A stretch of DNA of 64,000 nt, taken from Eubacterium plexicaudatum ASF492 (lineage in GTDB: Bacteria; Bacillota; Clostridia; Lachnospirales; Lachnospiraceae). The DNA lies in NCBI RefSeq assembly GCF_000364225.2, contig NZ_AQFT02000001.1, positions 1,426,001 to 1,490,000 of the forward strand, written 5' to 3'. Below are positions 29,837 to 38,975 of the stretch, in pieces. The number at the start of each line of letters is the position of its first letter. The first letter of the stretch is position 1. The notes under the pieces were generated by a model. The model searched no databases. It was not told the origin of the DNA and was given only the letters and a program-made list of their open reading frames with translations. The position numbers and the translations under genes are program-made.

Positions 29837-29912
29837 ATGCAACTACTTGGGAATCTTATATGATTTTCTGTGGTGGCGCGTTCCTAGGATTGTCATGAAT
29901 CGTATTTTTTGA
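29837..29912 (+). pseudogene. Possible start of a fifth gene after the transglutaminase-like gene
   Basis: After AGAAGGGTGAT, ATG 29837 reads MQLLG and, with one base shifted, LYDFLWWRVPRIVMNRIF, a plausible short hydrophobic N-terminus. It is cut off by unrelated IS66-like debris. Weak evidence. Confidence 0.25.
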
Positions 29913-30125
29913 AGTAGTGTCGTGTGCATGGAAGAAGGACATGAAGCTTCTCGACATCAGTTCCGCAGAAAAAATAAAAGAGCCGGTGCTCCCTGCGGAT
30001 GACGGAAAAATCCCTCTTGCCGTGATCCGCCTTGTATACTGTCATTTTAACCTTGACTGCCCACGCAAACTGAAATATAATCGGCGGCTTGGTTGCCCTT
30101 TGAATTGGGGTCGGAAGTAAGTAAT

Positions 30126-30196
30126 CCCCAAAGCGGAGATCCGTATAGCCATATGCAAGATAAATGCGGCTGTATAAATTCACTTCACCAAGCATA
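30126..30196 (-). pseudogene. IS66 tnpB remnant
   Basis: The minus strand encodes MLGEVNLYSRIYLAYGYTDL followed by RFG, nearly the N-terminus of the TnpB at 23989, and then diverges. It is a scar of a third IS66 copy. The flanking sequence 29913-30379 has no other recognisable gene. Confidence 0.6.
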
Positions 30197-30379
30197 ACAG
30201 GCATGAATATGTGCTTTACATGCACGACACCTGAAGCGGATGACAGTGAAGACTATGAAATCGTGTAAACAGGAACATGCTTTTTTGATTGCATTTTGTA
30301 AATCTGCCCGTATTCTGCTGTTTCCTAATACTGGCAACAAAGTCAGGCAGTGTCCTGATGTAAACCGGAGATCTGCGCC

Positions 30380-31530
30380 ATGACAAAAATACATTGTGTG
30401 GTGGAACGAATCACTTACCAGAACCCGGAAACCGGGTATTCTGTTCTAAAAGCACATTTCAAAGGTTATGACGGCCTGGTTCCTGTGGTCGGGAATCTTC
30501 TGGATGCAAACGTAGGCTCTGTTATCCTTGCGGAAGGGAGCTGGAAAGTGGATGCGACAGACAAAATCTTTTTCCTTTAACATCTGGTCCATTGGTAGAC
30601 GCTTTCCGCGCATACGGCCTGAAAACCCTTTTTGCGGCGCCAACCGACAGGGTAGCAAAACGGCTGTTGGAAACGACCGGGATCAAAGCGGAAACAATCC
30701 ACCGCCTGCTTGGCTGCAGGCCGCCGGAAAGCTATCAGAGAAATGAGAAAAATCCGCTGGAAGGTGAAGTTCTTGTTGTTGACGAATGTTCCATGATAGA
30801 TATTATCCTGATGAACTCGCTGTTAAAGGCAGTCCCAGAATCCATGCGCTTGCTCCTGGTAGGCGACACGGACCAGCTTCCGGCTGTCGGCGCTGGGAAT
30901 GTGCTGCGTGACATTATTGATTTCGGGGGATTTCCTGTAATCCGTCTGAAACGCATCTTCCGGCAGGCGCAGACAAGCCGTATCATTATGAATGCTCACT
31001 GTGTCAATGCGGGGAAGATGTCTGACATTTCAAATGGAAAAATGGCAGACTTTTTCTTTATAGAGTGTGAAGACGCGGATGCGGCGGCAGCAAAGATCGT
31101 GGAACTGGTAAAAACCAAACTGCCGGATTATTACCATATACAGCCGCAGTCCATACAGGTGCTTACACCGATGCAGCGGAGAGCAGGAGGCGCCGCCAGC
31201 CTGAACCTTGCACTGCAGGAGGCGCTGAACCCGACAGGGGACGGCCTGCACAGGAGTGGTTTTGTTTTCCGCAGCGGTGATAAAGTCATGCAGATTAAAA
31301 ATAACTACGATAAGGAAGTGTTCAATGGCGACATTGGCACAGTACAGTCAGTAAACATCCTGATGCTGCAAAGGAATCTTATATACACGGGCATTACAAG
31401 GGCAAAAAAGATACTGGTCGTGGTCAGCACAAAGAAAGCGCTTGCTTATGCGGTAGGTAATGTAACAGTGACAAAAAGGAACACGCTTCTGAAAGAAAGG
31501 CTGTCCGGGGAGAGGGGCAGGCAGCCATGA
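30380..31530 (+). pseudogene. RecD2-like helicase with large internal deletions
   Basis: Pieces of an ATP-dependent RecD2-like helicase survive: the N-terminal OB-like domain (IHCVVERITYQNPETGYSVL), then a jump to the region just after Walker A (VDAFRAYGLKTLFAAPTDRV, TIHRLLG, VLVVDECSMIDIILMN, LLLVGDTDQLPAVGAGNVL), then KVMQIKNNYDKEVFNGDIGT, and after another jump the last motif VI (LQRNLIYTGITRAKKI). The Walker A loop, the pin region and the UvrD-like segment before motif VI are missing. Total length is about half the normal 730-750 aa, and the first piece is out of frame with the rest. Such helicases accompany relaxase genes on mobilisable elements. Confidence 0.75.
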
Positions 31531-31537
31531 GCGACTG

Positions 31538-33368
31538 CTACGGTATATCAATATCCTGTTCCCGCTTTTTTTCAGTCTGTTTCTGGCGGGCCGGCTGTCC
31601 CAAGATTGCATTCACATTTGAGCAGACAGTATTCAGTTCTTTTTGATGGTCACGGTCCTTGCGGTATGTTTCCTGTACGGTTTCTTTCTTCTTCATGAGT
31701 TTTTCTTTTTCTTCTTTCAGCAGTTTCAGTGACGGCAGCTTTCCGGAAGACTGACCCGCTGATGCATCCCTGGCAGATCTTTCTTTCAGGAACCTTGCCG
31801 CGGTTTTATAAAGTGTGATCTCTGCTGTGTGTTCCTGCCGGAACTTCCCTTTGTTTTTTGCTTTTAGAAATTGTCCGTAGACAGCTTTATTTGCAAGGTA
31901 CTGTTCGGTGTAATGGATCTGTTCATTCAATTCTTTCAGACGGCGTTCTGTGTCTTTCAAAGATTTTCTGGAACTGTCGGCCTTTGCTCTTGCATCAGAT
32001 AATTCACTTTTCAGAATCTCCATTGTGTCATAACCGTGCTCTTGGACATAAGTAAGTGTTTCGGCCATGCGTTTTAAATTGGCGATTTTGACTTTCTGTG
32101 CGTAAGCCTGGCTTTGCTGTGCTTTTATGCAGTGCTGCAGGTCAGTGACAAGGCGCAGTTCAGAATGGAAGAGCAGGATGGAAACGGAATTATGGTCTGG
32201 CAGGTTGTTTCCGGCCTTTTGCGCATTTCTTCTGAAAGCATTATTCTGTTTTGGTGGATTGATGTGAAATTCTTTGGAACGGTTTTTCGTTTTTTCAATC
32301 GTATCTATGGACTGGCCTGCTCCGTTACCAGAAGTTTGTTCATCTGTCGGATCAGCAGGCAGGTAATTTTCTGTTTCTTCTTTTGAAATTGGCTCAGTTA
32401 TGATTTCTTTTTTAGCTATCTTTTTCAGAATGGTATCTGTTTTATAAAGTGTGCCGAGGCTGTGGTCCGTAATGAACTTTGTGCTTTCCGGGTGTAGGTA
32501 GCTGAAACGTCCACGGCTTTCTTTCAGGATTATCTCGTATTTGTCAAAAAGGATTTTTCTAAATTCAGCTGTGCTGTGTGCAAGGCGGGCAGCGTCATCC
32601 ATTGCATCCCGCAGAAACTGTTTCTGGAATCTTGTTGGCTGCTGCGGGGACTGCTTCTGCGTCTAGAATCCTGCTGTCTGCTGTGGGTTGTCTGCAGATG
32701 CCCGTATTATCTGGCTTTCTATTTTTTCTGTCCCCGTTGTGCCAGTCGGTATTCCTTATCCGTAATCCGGTTTTTTGCAGGGGAGAGCAGGTCAACCTGG
32801 TGCAGATTTTCACGGCGGCACATATCCATGACGGACTGTTTGAGAATGCCAGGTGCTTTCTGGTCAGGTGGTGTTTGAAACCGGCGCGGGAATCGCATGG
32901 CCGCTCCATAAATTCCTCACGCTCCATATCATATTTGAGCACACTGTTGATCACGATATGCGTACGGATATTCCCGCTGCCGTTATGGCCGTCCGTGTGG
33001 GTGCAGATAAGCGCCTGGTGTCCTGGAAAATATTTTTTTGCATACTCCATGCCAAGCTCCTGGGCGCGTTCGGCTGTGAGCCCACTGTGTGCAGCGTCCA
33101 TGGGATCGTAGCTGATAATATAATGGTGCGACTTGATATCATCATAATTCTGATTTTTGCCAAAGTGGTTATTTACTTCCATGCATTCCACATCGAAAGT
33201 AAATGCGTCACAGTTGATGCCGTCCAGATAATAATTGTCACGGAACTGCAGGTTGCCGTTTTCATCCAGGACAGGTTTCCCGTTTTTTTCATCGTGTTTA
33301 AAAATGAGATGTCGCTGCGCTTCGACGTAATCGGCATTTTTAACTGCGATGTGTTTCAGTATTGCCAT
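31538..33368 (-). CDS. Relaxase/mobilisation nuclease (frameshifted)
   Basis: The N-terminal relaxase domain (PF03432-like) has an early Tyr-bearing region (AVKNADYVEAQRHLIFKHDE) and the metal-binding motif HTDGHNGSGNIRTHIVINSV. The frame breaks at about residue 174 (32844-32849): after KHLAF the correct continuation LKQSVMDMCRRENLHQVDLL needs one extra base; another break and an in-frame TAG follow near 32700, and the C-terminal part resumes at FLRDAMDDAARLAHSTAEFR. The tail is a long coiled coil (EIQ-rich, about 31700-32150). It nicks oriT and pilots single-stranded DNA during conjugation. It overlaps mobC by 29 bases. Confidence 0.85.
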
Positions 33369-33774
33369 GAGGGTTTCCTTTGGAACTGTCTGTCAGTTTT
33401 CCGGCGGTGGAAAAATCCCCTGCCATTTTTAGGGCTGCGTATTTCATTTCATAGATTTGCGCCATGCACTGGCGGATGGAGTTTAACATCTTCTGTGTCT
33501 GGATACCGCCCTGGTTAAAATGTTTTGCAATCTGGTTTAGGTTGCTCCCGGTTTTGCCAAACTCTGCAATGAGTTTTTTTAGTTCCGGTACGTCTGCCAC
33601 GATTTCATACTTGGCAGTTACTTTTTTATTCAATGCCTGTAAGCGGGCATATTCTGCAAGCGGCAGCTTTGCAGTTTTCGCATTTTCCGTGATGATCTCG
33701 TATTCCACATCGGTGAAACGGAGCGTGACACGGTGGTCTCTTTTCAGTTCTTTTTCTTTTTTTTGTCTTGCCAT
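33340..33774 (-). CDS. mobC: MobC-like relaxosome protein
   Basis: A 144-aa protein from ATG 33774 (AGGAAAAGAAG upstream; the longer frame to 33852 is rejected). A basic N-terminus leads into a ribbon-helix-helix-like segment (RDHRVTLRFTDVEYEIITEN) and the MobC motif ELKKLIAEFGKTGSNLNQIA with KHFNQGG. MobC proteins bind oriT and help the relaxase to melt the nick region. The gene lies between the relaxase and the hairpin-rich probable oriT. Confidence 0.88.
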   Translation of the reverse strand: MARQKKEKELKRDHRVTLRFTDVEYEIITENAKTAKLPLAEYARLQALNKKVTAKYEIVADVPELKKLIAEFGKTGSNLNQIAKHFNQGGIQTQKMLNSIRQCMAQIYEMKYAALKMAGDFSTAGKLTDSSKGNPHGNTETHRS

Positions 33775-33846
33775 AATTCTTCTTTTCCTTTCTTTTCCCG
33801 TATCGGCTTTGCCGGTGCGCTGCGACTGTTTAACAGGAGCCAGATC

Positions 33847-33995
33847 CTGCATATTCGCCAGAATATGCAGCCGAGGGTATGGGGAGCGGAATCCCCATCA
33901 AGTTTTGCCGGGCACTCAAAATGAACGAAGTGAGTTTTGAGCTGCTCAGGCGAAACTTGCCCTGCGTCGTTATCCCGCGAAGCGGGATAACTTTT
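33847..33995. other. Probable origin of transfer (oriT)
   Basis: Dense hairpins lie directly upstream of mobC: CTGCATATTC/GAATATGCAG (33847-33856/33861-33870), ATGGGGA/TCCCCAT (33879-33885/33892-33898), CTCAAAA/TTTTGAG (33916-33941), and GTTATCCCGC/GCGGGATAAC (33969-33978/33982-33991) followed by TTTT. The position and inverted-repeat density are those of relaxase oriTs. The nick site is not identified. Confidence 0.55.
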
Positions 33996-34196
33996 GCGGG
34001 GAAAATATTCCTTACCATAAAGCCGATTTGAGATGTTCTGTGCTACCGCACGGAAATAAATTTTTTATAAAAGCTGATAAACGAGACAAGAATGTGAAAA
34101 CAGTATGAAGGGGGTATGATTTGTATGAGAGCATTATCATAAGGATGATTTGCAGATTATAGAAAACCGCTGCCGTAAAATTTATTTTGCATAAGC

Positions 34197-34225
34197 TTGA
34201 TTTATAATCAAATAAATAATATTAT
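34197..34225 (+). promoter_or_regulatory. Predicted promoter upstream of the RpiR gene with a dyad
   Basis: TTGATT (34197-34202), 17-bp spacer, TATTAT (34220-34225). The -35 lies in a perfect dyad TTGATT-TAT-AATCAA (34197-34211), a possible operator. The rest of 34021-34383 shows only a weak hairpin (AAGCCTTT/AGGGCTT near 34290) and no gene. Confidence 0.5.
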
Positions 34226-34383
34226 CTATATGAATCCTGAACTGTGACATTAATTTTAAAGACTAATAGTAATATAAAAAACCTGAAAAGCCTTTAGAAA
34301 GGGCTTATTGTTTAGCATGGTGAGGATGAAAATGATAAAGAAACAACGGTAACATTATCACTTTTTGAGAAAAGAGGAATAAT

Positions 34384-35211
34384 ATGGCTATTCGTGACGC
34401 AAAATCCATGGGGTCAATTGCAGATCTCCTGCTTAATTATGTAAGTACCGCATCTGTACATGATACGAATTATGAGATTGCTTTAGGAATGATTCAAAAT
34501 TATAGCAGACTATATAAAAAATCCTGTGAAGAAGTTGCAGAGATATGTTTTGTTTCAAAGGCTTCTGTTTCAAGATTCTGCAAATTTATTGGATATACTA
34601 ACTATAAGGAATTTCAGGAGGCATTATCATTCAATTATGAAATGGGGAGCCAGTATACAAAAAATTTCAAAACAATGTTAAAAACGGATAAACAGCAGGC
34701 CATGGAATCGTATAGGGATGCATTGGTTTCTAACATTTACAGTACCTTAAGTGAAGAAATGCTGGTTCAAACGGAAGAGATTGCTGAAATTTTATACGAA
34801 AGTGAAAATATAGCCTATTTCTCACATCAGTTTTTATGGGATATAGGACGGTTTTTTCAGTCGAAAATGATGTTGATGAATAAATATGTAAAGCAGTTTA
34901 TGTATTATGGAGCTCAGTTGGAATGCGCATCGAATCTTAGTCCGCGGGATGTTGTAGTCATATGCTCCGTTCAAGGAACTTATCCATATCGTTACAATGT
35001 AATCTGGAACGAAATTGTTTCCAGGGCATGTAAAATCATTGTTATTACACAAAATGTTGAGTCTTCCTATTGGAATCAGGCGGACTATATTATTTCATGC
35101 GGAAAAACAAGTGTAAACGATACGGGGAAATATTCGGCACTGATGGTTATGGATATGCTGCTTATTCATTATATGAGTAAATATTGTAATGGCAAAACTG
35201 ATGAGGATTGA
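34384..35211 (+). CDS. RpiR-family transcriptional regulator
   Basis: A 275-aa regulator with an N-terminal HTH_6 domain (EEVAEICFVSKASVSRFCKF) and a C-terminal SIS sugar-phosphate-sensing domain (about 120-270: ENIAYFSHQFLWDIGRFFQS, RDVVVICSVQGTYPYRYNVI, ACKIIVITQN). RpiR proteins sense phosphosugars. It is transcribed in the same direction as the sugar genes that follow and likely controls them in response to a 6-phosphoglucoside. AGAGGAATAAT lies before ATG. Confidence 0.9.
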   Translation: MAIRDAKSMGSIADLLLNYVSTASVHDTNYEIALGMIQNYSRLYKKSCEEVAEICFVSKASVSRFCKFIGYTNYKEFQEALSFNYEMGSQYTKNFKTMLKTDKQQAMESYRDALVSNIYSTLSEEMLVQTEEIAEILYESENIAYFSHQFLWDIGRFFQSKMMLMNKYVKQFMYYGAQLECASNLSPRDVVVICSVQGTYPYRYNVIWNEIVSRACKIIVITQNVESSYWNQADYIISCGKTSVNDTGKYSALMVMDMLLIHYMSKYCNGKTDED

Positions 35212-35258
35212 AGATACAATTTTTTAATTGGCAATAAAGAGTCACTGAGATTTAGAGT

Positions 35259-35295
35259 ACGGCAGGGATTAAAAACAATCCCTGCCGTTATTTTA
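35259..35295 (+). terminator. Terminator of the RpiR gene
   Basis: ACGGCAGGGATT (35259-35270) pairs perfectly with AATCCCTGCCGT (35277-35288), followed by TATTTTA. It separates the regulator from the sugar operon. Confidence 0.8.
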
Positions 35296-35312
35296 CATAT
35301 AAATATTCATAG

Positions 35313-35398
35313 TTGTTTCAGAATGTGAAACAAACCATGGACTTCGGGAACAGGGAACAGGATCAAGAAACCATTTATTCTGAAAAATCATTTATAAT
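35313..35398 (+). promoter_or_regulatory. Candidate operator and promoter of the sugar operon
   Basis: The perfect dyad TTGTTTCA-N5-TGAAACAA (35313-35333) lies 60 bp upstream of a consensus -10 TATAAT (35393-35398). A -35 is not obvious. The palindrome is a good candidate site for the neighbouring RpiR protein. Confidence 0.55.
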
Positions 35399-35479
35399 AA
35401 ATGTGGCAGGAAAAGAAATTATCAAGCCAGATAAGAACAGATGTCCGGAAAAAAATATCATAGAAAAGGGGTGCAGATT

Positions 35480-36679
35480 ATGCATATAGCAATTGTTTCG
35501 CTTGGTGCCTTCGGACACGTTAATCCAACATTATCGCTTACTACGGAGCTGGTAAATGCAGGCCACCGTGTTACTTATTTTACGACAGAAGCTTTTAGGG
35601 AGGTCGTAGAGCCAACCGGTGCGAAATTTGTAGCGACGAAATCCTGGATGGCAGATAATAAACATACTGGGAACAAGAAAGGGGAAAATGAGGGGCTGGA
35701 AGACAGTGTGGCGGCAACAGTTCCTTTCCTGTTCTTGAATGAGGCTGGGGCTTTTATTGAGGATGTCCTGCGTGTGCTCAGGGAAGACCGTCCGGATGCG
35801 GTTCTTCATGACTTTGCAGGTATTGCAGGCACTATGGCATCTGATATTTTGGATGTGCCTAATGTGATGCTGTATACCAGCTACCCTTCAAATGGCAGCT
35901 ATTCGGTGGCCGCATCCTTTGAAGGTGTTCCTGAGGATCATCCGCTTCGGATTGCAGCTGATCAGATTGCAGAGGATTATGCCGCCAGATATAGATGCCG
36001 GAAGATGACTGTGAAAGAGATTTTTGATGGACAGGGAGATCTGAACCTGGTTATGATGCAGAAGCGGCTGGTTCCCAATTATGAGACTTTTGATGACAGT
36101 TTTGTGTTCACAGGTGTACAAATTGGCAAACGCAGTACATTTGGCGCCTGGCAGGCTCCTGACAATGGCAGGCCATTATTATATTCCTCGCTTGGAACTG
36201 CGTTTAACAATTGGCCAGAGTATTATCCTATCCTGTTTGATGCAGTCCGGGATCTAGATATCAATGTATTTGCTGCTTTGGGGTCTGTTGATCCGGATTC
36301 TTTGAGAGATGTTCCGGATAATGTGGAAGTGGGGCAGATGGTACCGCAGCTGGATATTCTGTCGCAGGCTTCCGTGTTCATTACCCATGCAGGTATGGGC
36401 GGTACAGGAGAATCTATTTATTATGGCGTGCCTATGATAGCGATTCCGCAGATGGACGAGCAGGCAATTACTGCAAGAGAAATTGAACGTAATGGCCTGG
36501 GTTTTGCCTTTCTGAATAAGAAAGAAATAACCAGCAGGATGCTGAAAGAGAAAATACAGATTTTGCTGAATGATAATTCCTACAGGGAAAAAGTAAATGA
36601 ATTTAGCGCTGATATGAAGTCGCTCGGTGGTGCAAAGGCATCTGCAAATGCGCTGACTGCATTTTTGAAAAAAAACTGA
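35480..36679 (+). CDS. UDP-glycosyltransferase, macrolide/MGT type (GT1)
   Basis: A 399-aa GT-B enzyme read from ATG 35480 (AAGGGGTG upstream). The N-terminal acceptor domain begins MHIAIVSLGAFGHVNPTLSL with the conserved catalytic His region; the C-terminal nucleotide-sugar signature is ITHAGMGGTGESIYYGVPMI with PQMDEQ. Members glucosylate small hydrophobic molecules such as macrolides, flavonoids and phenolics using UDP-sugars. It is the first gene of a run otherwise dedicated to glycoside uptake and hydrolysis, which is unexpected. The frame is intact. Confidence 0.92.
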   Translation: MHIAIVSLGAFGHVNPTLSLTTELVNAGHRVTYFTTEAFREVVEPTGAKFVATKSWMADNKHTGNKKGENEGLEDSVAATVPFLFLNEAGAFIEDVLRVLREDRPDAVLHDFAGIAGTMASDILDVPNVMLYTSYPSNGSYSVAASFEGVPEDHPLRIAADQIAEDYAARYRCRKMTVKEIFDGQGDLNLVMMQKRLVPNYETFDDSFVFTGVQIGKRSTFGAWQAPDNGRPLLYSSLGTAFNNWPEYYPILFDAVRDLDINVFAALGSVDPDSLRDVPDNVEVGQMVPQLDILSQASVFITHAGMGGTGESIYYGVPMIAIPQMDEQAITAREIERNGLGFAFLNKKEITSRMLKEKIQILLNDNSYREKVNEFSADMKSLGGAKASANALTAFLKKN

Positions 36680-36770
36680 TACAAAATATATCAGTACTTT
36701 TGGAACGAATATGCGAAGCGTTATGGTGATGACACATTTTTTTGACAACAATTTTTAGGAGGCATCATTT

Positions 36771-37538
36771 ATGAAAAAGCTTTTAATCCGAGCCGATGAT
36801 CTCGGATATAGTGAAGGAGTAAATTATGGACTGGCAAATTCAGTAATTAATGGCATTGTGCGTTCTGTGGGTGTTATGCCGAATATGCCTGCTGTTGTTC
36901 AGGGTTTGCATCTTCTTGAGAATCAAAATGTTTGTTTGGGACAGCATACGAATATTTGCGTTGGAAGGCCAATTACAGATCCCAAACATATTCCGAGCCT
37001 GTGTCAGGATAACGGTGAATTTCAGACTAGCAAAGCATATCGTGAAGCAGCTAAGGAGGGTATAGATTTTGTCATACTGGACGAGGTGGTTTTGGAAATT
37101 GAAGCGCAGTACCAGCGCTTTTGCGAGCTGACGGGCAGAGAACCCGGATATTTTGAAGGGCATGCGGTTGCAAGCAGTAATTTTTTCAAAGGACTGGAAA
37201 TTGTTGCACAGCGTCATAATCTGCCTTATCTTGCTATGTCTGTGGATGGGTCGCCGGTTATGTTCCGTAATACCAGAGTTTATTCCTATATACCAAAGGA
37301 CTTTTCGGCATACGAGTCAGATCCGTTTATCGGCATAAAAGATGCAGTAGAGAATGCCCATGAGGATGGCTGTGATATGATGGTGTTCCATCCAGGCTAT
37401 ATTGACGCTTATCTGCTGCGGACATCTTCCATGACTACACCACGTGTTATGGAGGCAGAAATGCTTTGTTGTCCCAGTGTACACCAATGGCTGGAAGACA
37501 AGGAGATAAAATTGGTTACTTACGATGATTTGATTTGA
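36771..37538 (+). CDS. ChbG/HpnK (YdjC)-family carbohydrate deacetylase
   Basis: A 255-aa metal-dependent deacetylase. Motifs: RADDLGYSEGVNYGL (metal-binding Asp pair), QHTNICVGRPI (His), EGHAVAS (His) and MVFHPGYID (His), as in ChbG/YdjC. These enzymes remove acetyl groups from N-acetylated oligosaccharides such as diacetylchitobiose-6-phosphate, often as a step before 6-phospho-glycosidases. AGGAGG precedes ATG. The gene sits between the glycosyltransferase and the GH1 gene with short gaps, implying one operon. Confidence 0.9.
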   Translation: MKKLLIRADDLGYSEGVNYGLANSVINGIVRSVGVMPNMPAVVQGLHLLENQNVCLGQHTNICVGRPITDPKHIPSLCQDNGEFQTSKAYREAAKEGIDFVILDEVVLEIEAQYQRFCELTGREPGYFEGHAVASSNFFKGLEIVAQRHNLPYLAMSVDGSPVMFRNTRVYSYIPKDFSAYESDPFIGIKDAVENAHEDGCDMMVFHPGYIDAYLLRTSSMTTPRVMEAEMLCCPSVHQWLEDKEIKLVTYDDLI

Positions 37539-37552
37539 GGGGGATTGGACAA

Positions 37553-38949
37553 ATGATTACAAATAAATTTCCAGATGGGTTTCTCTGGGGGCATCTACAA
37601 GTGCGTTTCAGGTCGAAGGAGGCTGCAATGAAGGCAAAAAGGGCATGGCTACAACAGATATGGGTGTACATCAGCCAGGTGTAGCAGATAATAAGGTTGC
37701 TGCTGACCATTACCATCATTGGAAAGAGGATGTGGATTTGATGGCTGAACTTGGAATGAAAGTTTACCGGATGGGATTTTCCTGGAGCCGGATTATGCCG
37801 GATGCCAGCGGAACGCCCAATACAGAAGGGCTTGCATTCTATGACCGGCTGATCGATTATCTTTTGGAGAAAAAGATTGAGCCGTTTGTTACGCTGTATC
37901 ATTTTGAATGCCCACAGGCTTTGGTAGATAGTTTTGGGGGCTGGTGCAGCAGGAAAATGATTGACGCATATCTTCAATATGCAGAAATATGTTTTACCCA
38001 TTTTAAGGGGCGTGTAAAACGCTGGGTTACTGTAAATGAACAGCTGATTGCTACTGCTGCCAGTATTATGAATGGCTGCATAGAAAAAGATCCAAAGAAA
38101 AATTTAAAGAACATTTATCAGATGAGTTATCATGTTTCTTTGGCGGAACACAAAGCAATTTCTCTGCTTCGCAGCATCGACCCGGCAGCGCAGGTGGGGC
38201 CGGTATGCGCGATGCAGGTGGTTTATCCGCAAACCAGTAAGAGTGAAGATATACTTGCTGCTGAGAATGCTGAGGAATTAATGGAGTTTTATATGCTGGA
38301 TATGAGTGTACGGGGTGAATATCCAGCATATGTGGCTAACTACTTGAAAGCACATAACCTTTATCCTGAAACGGAACCGCAGGATGCTGATGAACTCAAG
38401 GCATCCAGTCCTGATTTCATTGGAGTCAATTATTATTTCAGTATCTGTGTGAAAGAGAAAGTGGGTCCGGTTAATTACGATCAGCCGCCATTCTGGGTAT
38501 CTGATACATTTGATATTTGTGAAAACCCATATCTCACAAAAACTGAATGGATGGATAAAGGCATTGATCCAATAGGATTACATATTGGCATGAGAAAAAT
38601 TTACAACCGTTACAGGCTGCCAATGATCGTTACGGAGAATGGAATGGCCTGCAGTGAGACGGTCGGAGAAGATGGCTGCATCCATGATTCATACCGCATT
38701 GACTATCTGGCACAGCATATTGAGCAGTTAAAAATCATGCTGGATGAAGGTCTGCCTGTTTTTGGATATTGTCCATGGAGTTTTGTAGATGTTGTTTCAA
38801 GCCATCAAGGTTTTTCAAAACGTTATGGGCTTGTATATGTGGATCGTACGGAAACTGATCCGAAACAGTGTGCAAGAATAAAAAAAGACAGTTTCTATTG
38901 GTATCAGCAAGTGATCAAAAACAATGCCCTTCCAGAAAAAAGCATATAA
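37553..38949 (+). CDS. GH1 6-phospho-beta-glucosidase (frameshift near 37589)
   Basis: The real start is ATG 37553 after GAGGGGGATT; reading breaks in the G5 run 37587-37591 (one more G gives LWGASTSAFQVEGGCNEGKK). Reconstructed length is about 465 aa, normal for GH1. The acid/base Glu lies in WVTVNEQL (Gln instead of the usual Pro), the nucleophile Glu in MIVTENGMA, and FSKRYGLVYVDR is the phosphate-binding signature of 6-phospho-beta-glucosidases. It would hydrolyse glucosides phosphorylated on import by the adjacent PTS. Confidence 0.92.
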
Positions 38950-38975
38950 AAATAAAAGACAAAGGAGTATTAGCT

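Noticed and set aside
31858..33518. Plus-strand open frames of up to 221 codons across the relaxase region
   Set aside because: They lie opposite the relaxase and MobC genes, have Cys/Phe-rich shadow composition and no ribosome sites.
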